Position numbers and translations under genes: made by a program. DNA of 64,000 nt from Apiosordaria backusii (lineage: Eukaryota > Ascomycota > Sordariomycetes > Sordariales > Lasiosphaeriaceae): positions 1-64,000 of the forward strand of contig JAUKTV010000033.1 in NCBI GenBank assembly GCA_030549205.1. The letters run 5' to 3'. Under the pieces are notes generated by a model. That model did not search any database. It had not been told where the DNA came from and was given only the letters and a program-made list of their open reading frames with translations. Below, piece after piece: positions 7,496 through 20,649 of the stretch. The stretch's first letter is position 1. Each line of letters opens with the position of its first letter.

Positions 7496-10400
7496 ATATT
7501 CCAGTATTTTATAAAAAGATAGTAAGGCTTAATTTAAAGTCTTTTAAGGCTATTACTATAAATAAAGTAAATAAGTTATTTTCTATATCTTTTATAATCT
7601 TATTTCTATTTACTAATACTTTTTTCTATTTTACTTTTACTAACTTTTCTTTTAAATACTAAGGCTTTTTTTTAAAATTAGTTTAATTTGTTTTTATCGA
7701 CCCTTTAGTTAATAAAAAAGAAGGGACTTAAAAGGTTATAAATAAGAAAGGCCTATCTTTTTAAAAAAGTATTATAAGTTATTAATAAAGCTAAAGAAGG
7801 TTTTAAATATAAAAGAGGTTAGAAACTGGCAGACTTTTAAGTAAAGTAATAGATTTTAAAAGCTTTTTTAAAAAGGATTTTAATTAAAATAGATATTGTA
7901 TATTAAAAAAGAGGAATTTTTCTTTATTTTATAAAGAAAAAGCTAGTAATTGATTTCTTTAAAAGCCTTTAAGTTTAAGTTCTTTACTTAATTCTTAAAG
8001 AGTATAGGAATTGTTTAAAGGTATTAAAAAAGCTGATTTATATACTTTAAAGATAAAATATATATAAAGCTTATATTAAGGAATTAAAGTTTAAAGGTCC
8101 TTTATTATATAAAGAATAAGTAAATAAGTTTATTATTTTCTATTGGTTTTAACTTTAAAAAGAAAGTAAGCTATAAAATATTTATAAAGAAGGAGAATCT
8201 TTAAAAATTAAAGAAAAGTTTTTAAATAGTTCTTTATAGCTATAAAGTAGAAAGTAGCTATAAAGAGTATATTAATGTTATATTAATAAGGCACTATAAT
8301 AGCGTTTAGTTTTAATCGGATATATTAGTAATTTAACTAGTTAATTGCAGTTATTAATATTATAACCTTTTAATAAAAAGTTTAAGTAAAAGGTTTTTAA
8401 AGAAACTTCTAATAGAAGTTTCTAAAGAAAGTTTCTAAAAAGGTTTTAAAGGAGATTTTTAAAAAGGTTTTAAAGAAGGTTTTAAAGGAAGCTTTTTAAA
8501 GAGGTTTTAAAGGAGATTTTAATAGAAGCTTTTTAAGAAAATTCTAAAGGAAGTTTTAATAAAGGCTTTTTAAAAAGGTTTTTAAAAGGAAGTTTTAAAG
8601 AAGGTTTTAAAGAAAGCTTTAAAAAAGGTTCTATAGAAAAGTTTATAGAAAAGTCTAGAGGGAATTTTTAAAGAACCTTTTTAAAGAGGTTTTTTATATA
8701 GGCTTTTATAATTAATATAGAAAGTATATAGATAAAAGGCTTAATAAAAGCTTTCTTTATAAAGAAGGATATAGAGGTATCTTTTAAAGCTGGATTTATT
8801 ATAGGAAATTAAAGTTAGGAAGGTTACTAAGTATATTTGTATATAGAAAAGAAGAAAAGAATAAGAAAAGAAATAAGAATATAATGATTACATTATATAT
8901 AGGATATAATTTATAGTAAAAGGTAAGAATAAGATAAGGAGCTTTTTTTAGGAGCTTTTAAGTTACGGATCCTTTTAAGGAATTGTATAAAGTAGACTAT
9001 AATGTTGAGTAAGTCCTATAGAGGTGTGGAATCTTATAATAAGTTTCTTTAAGGAAGGTAAGTTTTTTTATAAAAGCTAATTTTTAAACTTTTGAACTTT
9101 ACTTTATTTAAAAAGGAAAAAAAAGAAATAATTTTATTAAAATATATAAATAAATTTATAAATAATATAAATATTAGTTATTTCCTATTAATTTACCTAT
9201 TTATCTATTTCTTTTATTTTTCTATTTATATTAAAAGGTTTGTAAATATTACTATAGTATTATTAAAAATTAAAATGATATTTTTATTATTATATTATAT
9301 TATACAGTTAAATATATTAAAGAATATTGAAGTTAAAATTATTTAAAAGTATTATATATAATTTAAAGTTCCTTCTACTTGTTATTTAAATTAATACTAT
9401 TAATTAAAATATTACGTTTTTTATATATATTACTTTTATTTTAAATTTTATATAGGTTTTAAATTGTAAATATATTGTTTAATATAGTAATAGTGATAAA
9501 TATTATATAAATAGTATTTAACTTAATCTTTTATTAAAATAATAAAAGGTAATATGATAATAATAATATTAATATTTATCGACTTTTTCTTACTTTTAAT
9601 ATAGTTCAATTTAAAAAAGGTAAATTCTTTAAAAACTATTTTAATATATTTATAAAGAAAAGGTCTTAAAAAGGAAAAAAAATATAATATAATTATAAAT
9701 ATCTATTAAAGGAAAGGTAATTTTGCATACAATTCTTGTTTATTATTTAGAATAAATTAAAAGGTTTAATTAATACTTATTAATAAAATAAAAATTCAGA
9801 ATAAAGTATATAAAAATACTAAAGTATATAGTATTAAAAAGTAATATTAATACTAATATAATACTTTCTATTTATATAAAAGATTAGTCTTTTAATCTTT
9901 TGAAAGACTTAATAATTAATCTGAAAAAAAAGGTTTTTTTAAAATTAATGAACGATATTTATAAAGAAATGTAAAAAGAACTTACTTCCTTTAACCTTAT
10001 TAATTATTATCTTAATATTAAAATAAATAGAATTAATAACAAAATTAATAAGAGAAATAGATTTTTCAATATAGTTAAATTAATTAATTCTTTTTAAATA
10101 TAATTCTAAATTTTAAAGAAAGTTACTTTATAAATATAGAATAATTTAAATTTAAAATTTCTTTAATAGACTTAATAGATTTAAAAGTAAACGTAATAGT
10201 TTTTTTAACTTTAAAAAAAGCAATCTTTTCAATTTAAAAAAAGGAAATTCTTTTAACTTTAATTCTTAATTATATTATTATTTTTATATTATAGCCGGCT
10301 ATAATATTATACTTTTCCTTTTTACATTATAATTATTACTTATTTTATATTTATTATATCATTATTTAAACTTTTATATAATTATTTTAATATTTATACT

Positions 10401-10735
10401 TCTTTATATAGTCTTTTAAATTTGCTATATTAAAATTCTTTAAACTATTAAATGAGCTAATAAAAAACTCAAGAATTATTCATCGTTAAAATATATTACA
10501 TTTAAAGTTTTAACTAATATATAGTAAATAAAGCGAAGCTTTAATTATTACTTATATTATTAAATTCCAGTCCGTAATTTAATAAAGCTTCGCTCTAATT
10601 ATCTACTTTATTCTAGCAAATTAACATGCACATCACTATAACCGTACTTAAATTCAATGCAGCTATAGTAGGCCGCATACCAGTAGCCAGTCAGCTAGAC
10701 TGCGAAACGACGATTGTGGTAGGAGCTGCTGACAC
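7496..10735. other. AT-rich RIP-mutated block without genes
   Basis: The sequence is overwhelmingly A and T with very high TA content. Runs such as repeated AAGGTTTTAAAG-like words around 8390-8690 suggest a decayed low-complexity or tandem region. The frame over 9092-9346 encodes only Ile, Phe, Lys, Asn, Leu and Tyr-rich sequence, as expected by chance at this composition. No recognisable gene or element ends were found. Confidence 0.7.
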
Positions 10736-11864
10736 TAATCTCAGTAGCTCAGACCTTCTCCACAGGCTACTTACATATATAAGTAGGCCTCCTAGATGCA
10801 ATTCTTAGAGAATGTCTGAAAACCTAAGTAGATTTTTAGACGAAAATATGCAGTTTTCTATATAAATAAAAACTTACTTTTTTAAGATATTCTTTTATTT
10901 TACTATAACTAAGCTAACTAAGCCCTGCTTTTCAACTATATAATAGTATTTCTTTTATTATTATTGCTATTATATTTGATTTCTAATTGAATTAATAAAA
11001 CTTTAAAGAAAATAATTAAAAATGATAATTCTTTTAATATATTAAGCATTACTTATATTAACTTTTTTAATGTAATAGTTGTTGTAAAAAGAAATATATA
11101 TTAAAGATAGTTTTAAAAAGGACTTTTTTAAGTATATTCTTTTATTAAATTTAACTTTATATTAATTAAATAGTAATTAAAAAGCTAGTTTTTAAAATAT
11201 AGTAAGTATGGAAAATTAGCCTTATATATTTTTTTTATTACTATTGAGTTGAATTAAATGTAATATATATTAAAAGAAAGCTTTAAAAAAGACAGTTATT
11301 TTAATACTAGTTATACTTTAATAAGCTTTTTATTAATTAAATAGTTAGTATACATAAATATAGTAAGTATAAGTAAGTATAGAAGACTAAGACTTTTACC
11401 TTATCTTTTTTACTATTATTAGGCTTAATTAAGCATAATATATATTAAAGAAAAACTTTAAAAGGCCCGTTTTTTTTATTATTAATTATACTTTAGTAAA
11501 CTTTATATTAATTAAGTATTAAATATACGTAAATATAGTAAGTATAAGTAAATATAAAAGACTTAGCTTATTATACTTATTATTAAATTAATATAAAGCC
11601 TATTAAAGTGTGACTGATATTAAAATAACTGTTCTTTTTTAGGCTTTCTTTTAACATATCTTATATTTAATTAGGCTTAGTAGTAACCTAATAATGGTAA
11701 AAAAGGACATATTTCGTTTAAAAATTCTACTTCAGGCTTTAAACTAGTTGTTGTTATTATATAGTATACGCTTTTGATTAGCCGGCTGGGGGGTACTAGG
11801 GTATGGGTGGAAGGGGGTGGAGCCTAGGGTATATGCGACGCACTGGTCTAAGCTACTGAGACTA
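10736..11864. mobile_element. TIR element, partly RIP-mutated, containing a minisatellite
   Basis: The left end reads TAATCTCAGTAGCTCAGACC and the right end GGTCTAAGCTACTGAGACTA, inverted copies of one 20-bp terminal repeat starting with TA. The interior near the right end (11765-11864) also matches, in the opposite orientation, interior parts of the element at 13777-14257 (the AATCAAAAGC and GCTCCAC segments, and AGYGCGTCGC next to the repeat). The TA at both ends would fit a Tc1/mariner-type TA target. The rest of the interior is AT-rich and holds tandem repeats. Whether the two ends belong to one insertion is not certain. Confidence 0.4.
10990..11610. repeat. RIP-mutated ~190-bp minisatellite, about three units
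   Basis: Units share the word order ACTATT.AGGCTTAATTAA..., TAATATATATTAAA, GAAAGCTTTAAAA.GAC and TTATACTTTA.TAA.CTTT, repeating about every 190 bases (clear starts near 11230 and 11410, a weaker one near 11040). The same unit in less mutated form occurs at 39787-40266, so this is a second, RIP-degraded array of the same family. Confidence 0.6.
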
Positions 11865-12320
11865 GCCGACAGGATTTGTGCCGATAAGGTAATAGAACAA
11901 GCTTTCTCCTTTAGCTTGAGGCGCAGCCTGCTTGGCATCTGCACGAACTACAAGGAGGAATTCTGCCGCCAGCGCAACTGTATCGGTAACAAACCATCCA
12001 TCCTCCTAAGCTGGCTTCTAGGCTGCTTTCTAATAGGTGGGCAGCAGCATAGCGTATACAGGCAGACTTATAACACCTGCTTCTTTGGTTAGAACTAAGC
12101 TACTTCGGTATACAGTGCGGTTGGGCTGTGTGATACCCAGAGTGCCACCCAGACAAGAAAGAGGCAGTCAATTCCAGTCCTGTACTTAGAAGCCCAGGTT
12201 GATCGGGGCATAAATACCTCGCGTTCATCCCCCATTTTCCCTTTCAAACTTAGCAAACAAATTTCCATCGCGAAACATTCAGTCTCCTCCGCAGCAATCA
12301 CATCAGTGTCTCCTTCCACA
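11865..12320. other. Non-coding stretch of normal composition before a small ORF
   Basis: Base composition returns to normal. The frames at 11817-12092 (+) and 12095-12424 (-) have no recognisable motif and overlap repeat ends. A TATA-like GCATAAATA at about 12208, followed by pyrimidine-rich sequence and CTCCTTCCACA just before the ATG at 12321, could be the promoter and leader of the small ORF. Confidence 0.45.
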
Positions 12321-12458
12321 ATGCAAGCCAAGACCCAGGAACTTATAAACAACTGTCTCTTCAAGACAGAGGCCAGCGGTCGCAGGGTCAAGGTTGACAA
12401 CTGCAACTCTACCACATACGTCAATTCAGGTTCCTACGTCAAGCCGACTACTCAATAG
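12321..12458 (+). CDS. Small ORF, 45 aa, unknown
   Basis: An ATG in good fungal context (TTCCACAATG) opens a 45-residue frame ending in TAG at 12456-12458. The product begins MQAKTQELINNCLFKTEAS and holds only two cysteines, with no signal peptide and no membrane segment. The upstream 100 bases look like a leader: pyrimidine-rich, A-rich just before the ATG, with a TATA-like box about 110 bases up. I do not recognise the family. It could be a real small protein, the first exon of a longer gene, or chance; the leader is the main argument for it. Confidence 0.35.
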   Translation: MQAKTQELINNCLFKTEASGRRVKVDNCNSTTYVNSGSYVKPTTQ

Positions 12459-12684
12459 GTCTGTTCAGCTGCTCCAACCTCAAAAGCACCGGTGCTAATA
12501 AACAGGCTACAGGCCCACCAGCACACAAACGTCGTTCAATGCACCTGCAAAATCGGATCTAACAACAAACAGCGCTATACAGCGCAAAAGGGAAATATGG
12601 TTTAAGTAGAGTACGAAGATTAATAAAATGTTGGCATATTTCCAACTAAACTTGTTCTCTTGACCCCGACCGTCACTAAGAATG

Positions 12685-13530
12685 CTATTCGGCAAACTTA
12701 AACGGCTTTAAATCCCCGCCTAACCACGTCCGAATCTCGTCCAACGCGTCGAGGTCATTCTGCAGAGCAGCGGTGTTGACCTGCTCATCATACCACTCGT
12801 AAGTACGGCCAACACCCTCCAGACTTTCTCCTATCCGCCTACAGGAGCCGAAGTCAATGATTATAGCCTTGTCGCCATCCAACATGATGTTGGTTGGGTT
12901 GATATCGTTGTGGACCAAGCCCAGGGCATGTAGATGCCTGACACCGCTCTCGACCCCGGCCAGCACACTGCTGTAGTCCTTGCGTCCCTGGCGGTCTGAT
13001 CGCAGGTTTCTCTTCATAAGACGGCGCGGGTTGACCTCTTTCATCAGGGTTCGTTGGTACCGTGCAAAACAAAGACCAGTGATTCTTCCATCTGAAACCT
13101 GACAGCCGAGATAAGTGGCAATGTTGGGGTGCGGATGCCGGGTCAGGAGCTCGCACACTGCGGCTTCCAGGAGAACGGACTCTGCAATGGAATTCGGCCG
13201 GGGTCCCCGGCAAATTCGATCGTAGGATATCAGCTGAGGCTTTTTGACGTAGCAGTCTTGCGGCAGGGGATCGGCTGCGCGCGTGAAGTCGGGGGAGAAC
13301 AGGGGGCTGTAGGCGGAGACGGGGATAGGAATGTTGTTGTTGAGATGTTGGATCTTGAGCTCGGAGGGGCGCCGGGGACGAGCTGCCGAAACCGCATGGT
13401 GCAATTGCCCACCGGTTTTGTACACAACAAGCGTGTCGATGAACTGGAAGACTCCGTCGACTTCTTCATAGGCCTCGTTCGTCTCGAGTACGTCGATGTC
13501 CTCAGACGGTTGGGGGTGCGGGGACCACAT
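12685..13530 (-). CDS. Fungal kinase-like protein
   Basis: A 281-aa single-exon frame with the core of a protein-kinase fold. Residues 96-97 (YVKK) may be the ATP-binding lysine, E122 the helix-C glutamate, LVHNDINPTNIML (from about 205) the catalytic loop, and IIDFGSC (from about 224) the metal-binding loop. The HRD arginine is replaced (HND), the glycine-rich loop is not obvious, and the C-lobe after DFG is short, ending in NDLDALDEIRTWL. These traits are typical of an expanded fungal family of small kinase-like proteins about 280-300 aa long, so the length looks complete. Catalytic Asp209, Asn214 and Asp226 are present, so activity is possible. No intron is needed. Substrate is unknown. 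Confidence 0.8.
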   Translation of the reverse strand: MWSPHPQPSEDIDVLETNEAYEEVDGVFQFIDTLVVYKTGGQLHHAVSAARPRRPSELKIQHLNNNIPIPVSAYSPLFSPDFTRAADPLPQDCYVKKPQLISYDRICRGPRPNSIAESVLLEAAVCELLTRHPHPNIATYLGCQVSDGRITGLCFARYQRTLMKEVNPRRLMKRNLRSDRQGRKDYSSVLAGVESGVRHLHALGLVHNDINPTNIMLDGDKAIIIDFGSCRRIGESLEGVGRTYEWYDEQVNTAALQNDLDALDEIRTWLGGDLKPFKFAE

Positions 13531-13776
13531 TAGGTCTACGCTTCTTGCCCATCGTAAGTACCTATCTGCAAAGTTTCACCTCCAGACGATAACGCGGCTT
13601 ACCTTGCTCTTTGGAGCCTTGGGAGGGCTGGATGCCTAGTACTGGGTCGGATTACAGGCGTTGAAGGGTCTTGCATTCAGAGGGACAACCGGAGACTGAA
13701 GAGAAGAGAGAACAAGTGTCACAAGGGATGGAAAGCCACCTTGGTCTTATGCATTTGGCAAACCAAGTGGTCTAAG

Positions 13777-14257
13777 TAGTCTCAACAGCTCAGACCAGCG
13801 CGTCGCGTCTGTTGTACAGTACCCCCCTGGTTTGTTTGTCTAGCGTGGTACACTCGATGGATTTGAACAGGGGTTTCGGGCCACTGAGGACTCCCTAAAA
13901 AAACGGCTGCCAGGGTTGAATATAGCGTGTTAAGGGTTGAACTTGGCTTCTTTTTCGCTTGCTAGGGTCTTTTCTGAATCAGACTTCCTGTTTGGTATGG
14001 TAGCCGTCGATAATTGCCTACCTAGCGATAGTGGGCTTGGCTGTACCGCGCTAGACAAACAAACCAGAGAGGTAGTGTATGCATGTACCTTTTGCTCCAC
14101 ACGCCCCAGACTCCCCCTAACCAACCAATCAAAAGCCTACAACACATAACCGCAACGACTGAGAGATACGCCCCACATATACATACAAGCAGCCTGTGCG
14201 CGTGTGGGTCGCGCTTGCGTGACCAGAATGAAAAGAAGGTCTAAGCTACTGAGACTA
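13777..14257. mobile_element. 481-bp non-autonomous TIR element (MITE-like)
   Basis: Ends are TAGTCTCAACAGCTCAGACC and GGTCTAAGCTACTGAGACTA, inverted to each other with three mismatches. Inside, 13828-13851 and 14043-14066 form a second inverted repeat of 24 bp (TGGTTTGTTTGTCTAGCG on the left arm) with one mismatch. No transposase is encoded. Terminal TA suggests a TA target, as for Tc1/mariner. A related copy lies at 10736-11864 and another lone end at 33058-33078. Confidence 0.55.
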
Positions 14258-14283
14258 TTCTAAATATATTATCTATATTAACT

Positions 14284-14487
14284 TGTTAAACTAGGTCCCT
14301 GTGAGGCCTAAGTTTACAGTGAGTAGCTGCTATTATACTGCGTAGTGGAAGCTTAAGTGGGAAGACGACTATTCGGCCAAGTACTACACGCATAGCCTAC
14401 CTGTCAGCTACCAAGCACTTACCCAGCACCTTACTTCACTGCAGGGCTATATAAAGGCCTATATCCTAATAACTAGTAGGCCAAAAA
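14284..14487 (+). repeat. Truncated copia LTR, weakly mutated
   Basis: It starts TGTTAAACTAGGTCCCTGTGAGGCC and matches the first ~205 bases of the LTRs at 16779 and 23546, up to the ACTAGTAGGCCA word. It then breaks into AT-rich DNA. It retains more G and C than those two copies, so it is less RIP-mutated. Confidence 0.75.
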
Positions 14488-16778
14488 TTTTAATCTTCTT
14501 TTATTAAAGAATTTTTAAAAAAGTACTAATCGTTTTCTTTAATAAAAAGATTTAATTAAAATTTAATAGTAAAAAAGACTTTATTAAAAAATAGTTATAT
14601 ATTCCTTAAATAAATTCTCTATAATTATATACTTTAAAGTAACATAATTCCTTATTAATAAAGGTATTATAAATATCTTTATTAATAAAGTTATTAAAAA
14701 AGCCTAACTTATAAAATAAAAGGACTGTAATAAAGACTTCTTTAATAATATAGGAATAAATTAAAAAGTAAATAAAGTATTAATAAATAATAAAGTTAAA
14801 TTTTACTTTTACTTTATTTTTAATTATCTTTTTAATTATAAAGTAAGTAAGTAAATCCTATGAAATAATTTTAAAAATTCTTCTTTTATAATCTTTAATA
14901 AAAAGGTTATTTTAGATATAATAATTTAAATTATAAAAGGTGTTAATATTTATTTTAAAAGTCCTTATAGTACTAAATAAACTAAAAGGAGATTTATTAA
15001 ATTTAAAGGTAAAATTATAAAAAATAAACCTACTTATTATATTTATTAAAAAGTTTAAATAAAGGTTTAAAGATTATTATAAATATATAAATTTAAAATA
15101 TAAATTTAGAAAAAGCTAAAGTATAGTATTTAATTATAAGGCTAATTAATAAAGAAAGAAACGAAATAAAAATATAATAAAGAAAAAGAAGAAAGTAATA
15201 AAAGTAAGGTAGTAAAAATAATAGTTAAATTTAAAGGTTAATTTATTAATTATTTATAAAAGAAAGGAAAGCCTTTATTAAAAGATTAAGGGTTTTTTAT
15301 AATTATAAAGAGCTTAAGGTTCGGTGGTATATACATAAGACGTGACATATAGATACTTACGATCAATATAACAGCAGTATCTTCAGGTTATTTAGTGTAA
15401 GTATTTAACTGGCTACCTATCAGGCTGTCTTATCCTTTACTATCACTCTTGCAATGATAATTAATATTTCTAACTATGCTTTTACCTTATCTTTCTATTC
15501 GAATGCTTTATTCTAATTCCGTTTATTATTAATTTACTAGTTTACCTTAAGATTGATTAAATCCTATCTAAATTAATAGAGTTTAGCGTATTGTTTAAAA
15601 GATAAAGTATTGAAAATATATATAGTTAACTTTTAAGTAAAGGAGAGGCTTTTATTTTACTTTTTACTGTCTTTTTTTAATATAGCCATTATAATGTCGG
15701 TAAATTCGAAATGGCCGCTATTATCTAACTTTAGGATTTTATACTTATAGGCTTTTAATATAGTAGATTATATACTACTATTATATTAGTACTATCTTTC
15801 AGTCGTTAAGTTATATAAGACAGACCTATACTTAATACTGCAAGTAGTCGATTAAATCTTAATATAGTAGATAATATAGGAAAGGAATGTAATAGGTAAT
15901 ATAGGAAAGTAATATAGTAAATAATATAGAAGAGGAAGAAGAAGAGTAGATAGGATCCTTTTTAACCCTATATAAGCGCTAGTACTTAGCCCTAGTATAG
16001 GCTAGTAAGGGAGTTATCAGCACGGTTATAAGCAATTCAGTATAAAGGAGGTATCTAGAAGGTTTAGCTATAATATTATTACGCAAGCTTATTATTAAAC
16101 TCGACGGTAGAAGGTTCAGCTATATAGTAAGTATATAATAAGTACATGATAACTACGTAACTATAACGGTAGCCTTAGGCAGTTTAAGTAGTATACTAAA
16201 TTAACTGTAAAGAGAATCAACGCCGGGTATAGCGTTATAAAAGAATTTTTTTTTTGAAAGCTCCACTTCTTAGAGAGACATAATTATAAAGAGATTTTAA
16301 ATCCTTACTTTTAATTAACCATTATAAATTAAAATAAAATTTTAAAATAAAGTTTTAATATAATTACTTCCTTTAATTGGCAGTTACTTACTATAAAGAG
16401 GTATTACTTATTGTTAATATAAATATTCGAATTAAGTAATATTAAAATAGCTATTATTAGAGCCTATTATTTATAATAATATATTATATTTACTAATAAA
16501 AAAGTATCTTCTATAGCTTTTAATTTCCTATTATAGTGTATAATTATATTTATTAAATGCTATACTATTTCCTTAACTTTAATATCCTACTATCTATAGT
16601 TTCTAACTTTTTCTTTTTCCCTCTATTTTAATTTAAAAATATATTTTACTTAATAGTTTATGATACTATAGAGGATTAAGAACTAAGTTTAATCTTTAAA
16701 AAAATTATATATTTAATTATTATTAATTTAATTACTATCCATTTAAAAGTTTAATATAGTAATTTATAAATTAAATAT
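14488..16778. other. AT-rich RIP-mutated block
   Basis: The block is AT-rich with stops in all frames. A slightly less AT-rich patch at about 15315-15480 and another at 15950-16230 contain TA-rich words but no motif I recognise. It is probably decayed repeat DNA. Confidence 0.6.
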
Positions 16779-17609
16779 TGTTAAACTAGGTCCCTGTAAG
16801 GCCTAAGTTTATAGTAGGTGGCTGCTATTATATTACGTGGTAAAAGCTTAAGTAGGAAAGCCTACCCGTTAGCTATCCGGTATTTGGCCGGTACCCTACT
16901 TTACTGCAGGGCTATTTAAAGGCCTGCATCCTACTAACTAGTAGGCCAAACTGCCTGTAATTTTATATTTAGGCTACTAAGGCCTACTATTATAGGCAGT
17001 ATAAGTGGCCTAATCTTAACCCTACGATAACCTATACTTTAGGTTAAGGGTATTAGGTTTTGCAGTCCTTTTATATAGCTGTAAGTCGATTATTAAAGAG
17101 CTGTAAACTACATTAACTTAACTACCTATAAGACCTATAGCCAACTACTGGGTTAGCTAAATTAGCTAAGACTTAATAGGCCTATAGTTAAGTAAGTATA
17201 TTATTACTATATTAAATTATAGGCCTGTAAGCCCTGTAAGTCGGTAGCTATAGAGGGCTTAGTAAGTAGCTTATAAGGTTTAGTAAACCTTAAAGTTAAC
17301 TAAACTGTACTTTAGCCTATTTACTTGCTAGGGTATATAAGGCATTGTACGTTAGTCGGTAAGTATATAGTAGCAGTTAAATATAAAACTTACTATAGAG
17401 ATTATTATAGTAAATTTATAAAAGGCTAGTATTATAATACAATTATTTACTTACTATATTTCTATTTTACAGTACCTTTAAGGTATTATATTCTAATACC
17501 TTAGTACTAAACTATAAATATCGTATATAAGACTTCTACTATACTATAAGCTAATATATAAGTATTAATTATAAGGCCTTTAAACCTATAATTAGCTATA
17601 TTTATTTTA
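16779..17609 (+). repeat. 5' LTR of the copia element
   Basis: It begins TGTTAAACTAGGTCCCTG and ends TATTTTA, which is the mutated form of TATTCCA in the right LTR. It is strongly AT-shifted relative to the right copy in its second half. Confidence 0.8.
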
Positions 17610-20600
17610 ATAAATTATAAGCCTAAAAGATACTTAACTAGGTTATAAGCTTATAAGCTTAGGCTTAAAGCTCTTTATAAATAAAGTTTAAACTATTAAA
17701 GACTGTATTATAAGTAAGTTATAAAATCACTGATTTTATAGCCTACTTATTAAGATAGAGTTATAAGGTAAATACTAAGCTTGCCTTACTTTATTAGGTT
17801 TTTTAAAGGCCTATAAGGTTTAAATTTTATATTTACTATTAAAATTTATTATACTATAAAGAATGTAAAATTAGGCTTTATAAGGTACTAAAAGCCTATA
17901 AACTACAAGCTTATAAAAGCTAGAAATAACCTTCTACTTTAACTATAGTTAATTAGGTAGTTTTATAAATCCTAAAGGTAAGTAAAAAAGTAAAAAGGTA
18001 AAGTGACCTTTTTAACTATTATTACTATTAATAGTTACAGTAATTTACTATATAAAATAAAGCTTATTCTTTTAAACTCTTTTAAGTACTATAAACTTAG
18101 CTTCTCTTATTAAATAAGTAAACTATAATAAAGCCTTAATTAAAAACAATACTAAGCTAAAGTCTTAATACCCTATAGGACACTTTAGCAGTAAGTATAT
18201 TAAGCCTTTTATAGATTTTAAAATATAAAATATAAAGTCTAAGTAAGGGCCTTTTAAAAAGAAAGAATCAGTAGATTCTTACTATATATAGGCCTTTACT
18301 ATTTAATTAAGGAAATAAAAGGCTTAGATTTAATAGTTATAAGGTACTATAATCGAAATAGTAAAGTAAATTAAGTTCTTAATAGTAACTTAAAGTACTT
18401 TAAAATAGCTTAAGGCTATTATAACCATTCCTTTAATAATAGCTAAAGCTATATATATAAAAGCTATAGTAGCCTATTAACTAAGGCTTAAGGTTAATAG
18501 TAGTTCTATTAAAGTCTTTTATATTACTATTACTATTAAGATAACTAAAAAGGTTTACAAATTCCCTACTAACTAAAGACTTATAGGCCTTAAGAATTTC
18601 GATTTATAAAAATAAGGCTTAAATATTATACTATATACAATCGATATAACTACTTTTATAAAAGATCTTACTATAGTAGCCTACTAAAGTAATACTAAAT
18701 AGGCCTTACTATTAATGTTATTTTAAAATAATATAGCCTTAGGCCTTTAGATTTCTATTTTATAGTAAATAAGCCCTATTAAAGTTTATAGACTGTTTAT
18801 ATAGAGGTACTTTTATTGCATTAAATTACAATAAGGGAACCTTTATAGGGAATACTACTTTTTAAACTTCTATTAATTTACTAGCTTTTTAATAGATTTT
18901 AACATTAAGTTTTTTAATGCAATTAACTAGCTTATATTAACCGATATTAACCTTTAAATTATAAATTAAGTAAATCAATATTTATAGACTATAGAAAAAA
19001 GCTTTCTACTATAGGCTAAATGGTAATAAAATACTATATAGACTGTTAGAATATTAAGTTAAAATATAAATACTATTGACCTAAGCTTTTTAATAACAGA
19101 CTTATTAAAAGAATAGTATATTCTAGCCTTTATAGCTATTAAAGGTATAGCCTATAAAAATAAAGAAGGCCTTTTTAAAGGTATTAAAAAGAAGGTCTTC
19201 TTTAAAAAGAAGCTTAAAAGTAATGACTATAGTAGCTTTAATAGCCTTAAAGGCTTTTTTTAAAAGAGAAAAAAGAAAGGCTTTAAAAGGCTTAAAAGCC
19301 TTAAAAATAGGCCTAAGGTAAAGGATTCGTTTGCCTATATAGTAAGCTTTTATAATCTAACTTTAAAGGTCTTTAAAAACTTTAATGGTAAGGATAATAA
19401 TAAAGGTACTTATATAGTATTTATAAAGCCTACTAAAGGTATTAAAAGTACTAAAGGTAAGGCCTTAGTAGCTCTTTCTTTAAAGGACGCCCTTTTATAT
19501 AATACTAAATCTATTAACTATATTATTAACAGTCGAAAATAGTTTATTAATTATAAGCCTAATAATAGCTTATTAAGGATAATTTATATAAAAGAAGGTC
19601 CCTTAATGCTTAAAGGCTTTAAAACTGCTATATTTATAGTACTTTTATAGAAAGTACCTTCTAAATATACTAAGCTTAAATTTAAAAATACTTTATATAT
19701 CCTTTAGTTTAATATTAACCTTTTTAATAATATACTATACTATAAAACTAGCGGTTAGGTTAAAAAGGAAGCGTTATTTAAGCTTAATAAGGCTTTAATA
19801 GCGGTATTCGACTTTAAAGCTTTAAGCTTCTTTTTAAAATTATAAAGGGTAAAAAGGCCTATTATCTATTATAATATAAGTTTTAACGTTACTAATTAAA
19901 AGTAAAAATTAATAATAAAGCTTTCTAATAGGCCTTTATTTTAAAAGGATAGCTATTTAAAGGTCGATTTAAACCCTTAAAGACCTAATAATAGGCTTAT
20001 AAAGCTAAATAGCGATAGTACTATTAGCTTTAATTCAGACGTTTAAGAGATAAAGCCCTATAGACTTAAAGGGTTTAAGTCTAGCTATAAAGAAGGTTAT
20101 AGCTAGAGTAGACCTAAAAGAATAAAGCTCTATAGGTTTAAAGAAGGCCTTAATAGCTTAAGTAACCCTGGCTTTAAAAGATTTAATTAAAGTAGACCTA
20201 CTAAAAAGCTCTATTAACCTATAGAAGGCCTTAATAGCTTAAATAACCTTGGTTTATTTAATTAGAAAAAGGCTTAAGAGGGCTATATATTTAAGGAAGC
20301 TATTAAAAATATCTCCAATATTACTATAGACTATTATAGTAAATTGCTTTAAATAATATTAAAATAGTATATTAAGTTAGGCTATATAGGCTTAATATTA
20401 CTAAAAAAAACCAGTAAAATTACTACTAGGCTTTTAAATTTAGATTAAATAAAAGAAGTAGATTTTTAATATTTAGTCTATAATAAAGTTAAAATAGTAA
20501 GAAGGCTTTAATTTTCTACTATTCCGGACTTACTTAAAGTCTTAAGTTCTATTAAAGGCAATACTTTTAAAATCAAGTCTATATCCTATAATAAGCTTCC

Positions 20601-20649
20601 TATAGTGTTAATTTTAATAGACTGAAAATCTTAGTTTAAATAGACCTTT

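Noticed and set aside
9092..9346. 84-codon plus-strand frame in the AT block
   Set aside because: Composed almost only of AT-coded residues, as expected by chance at this composition.
10626..10808. 60-aa plus-strand frame
   Set aside because: It spans the terminal repeat at 10736 and has no recognisable domain.
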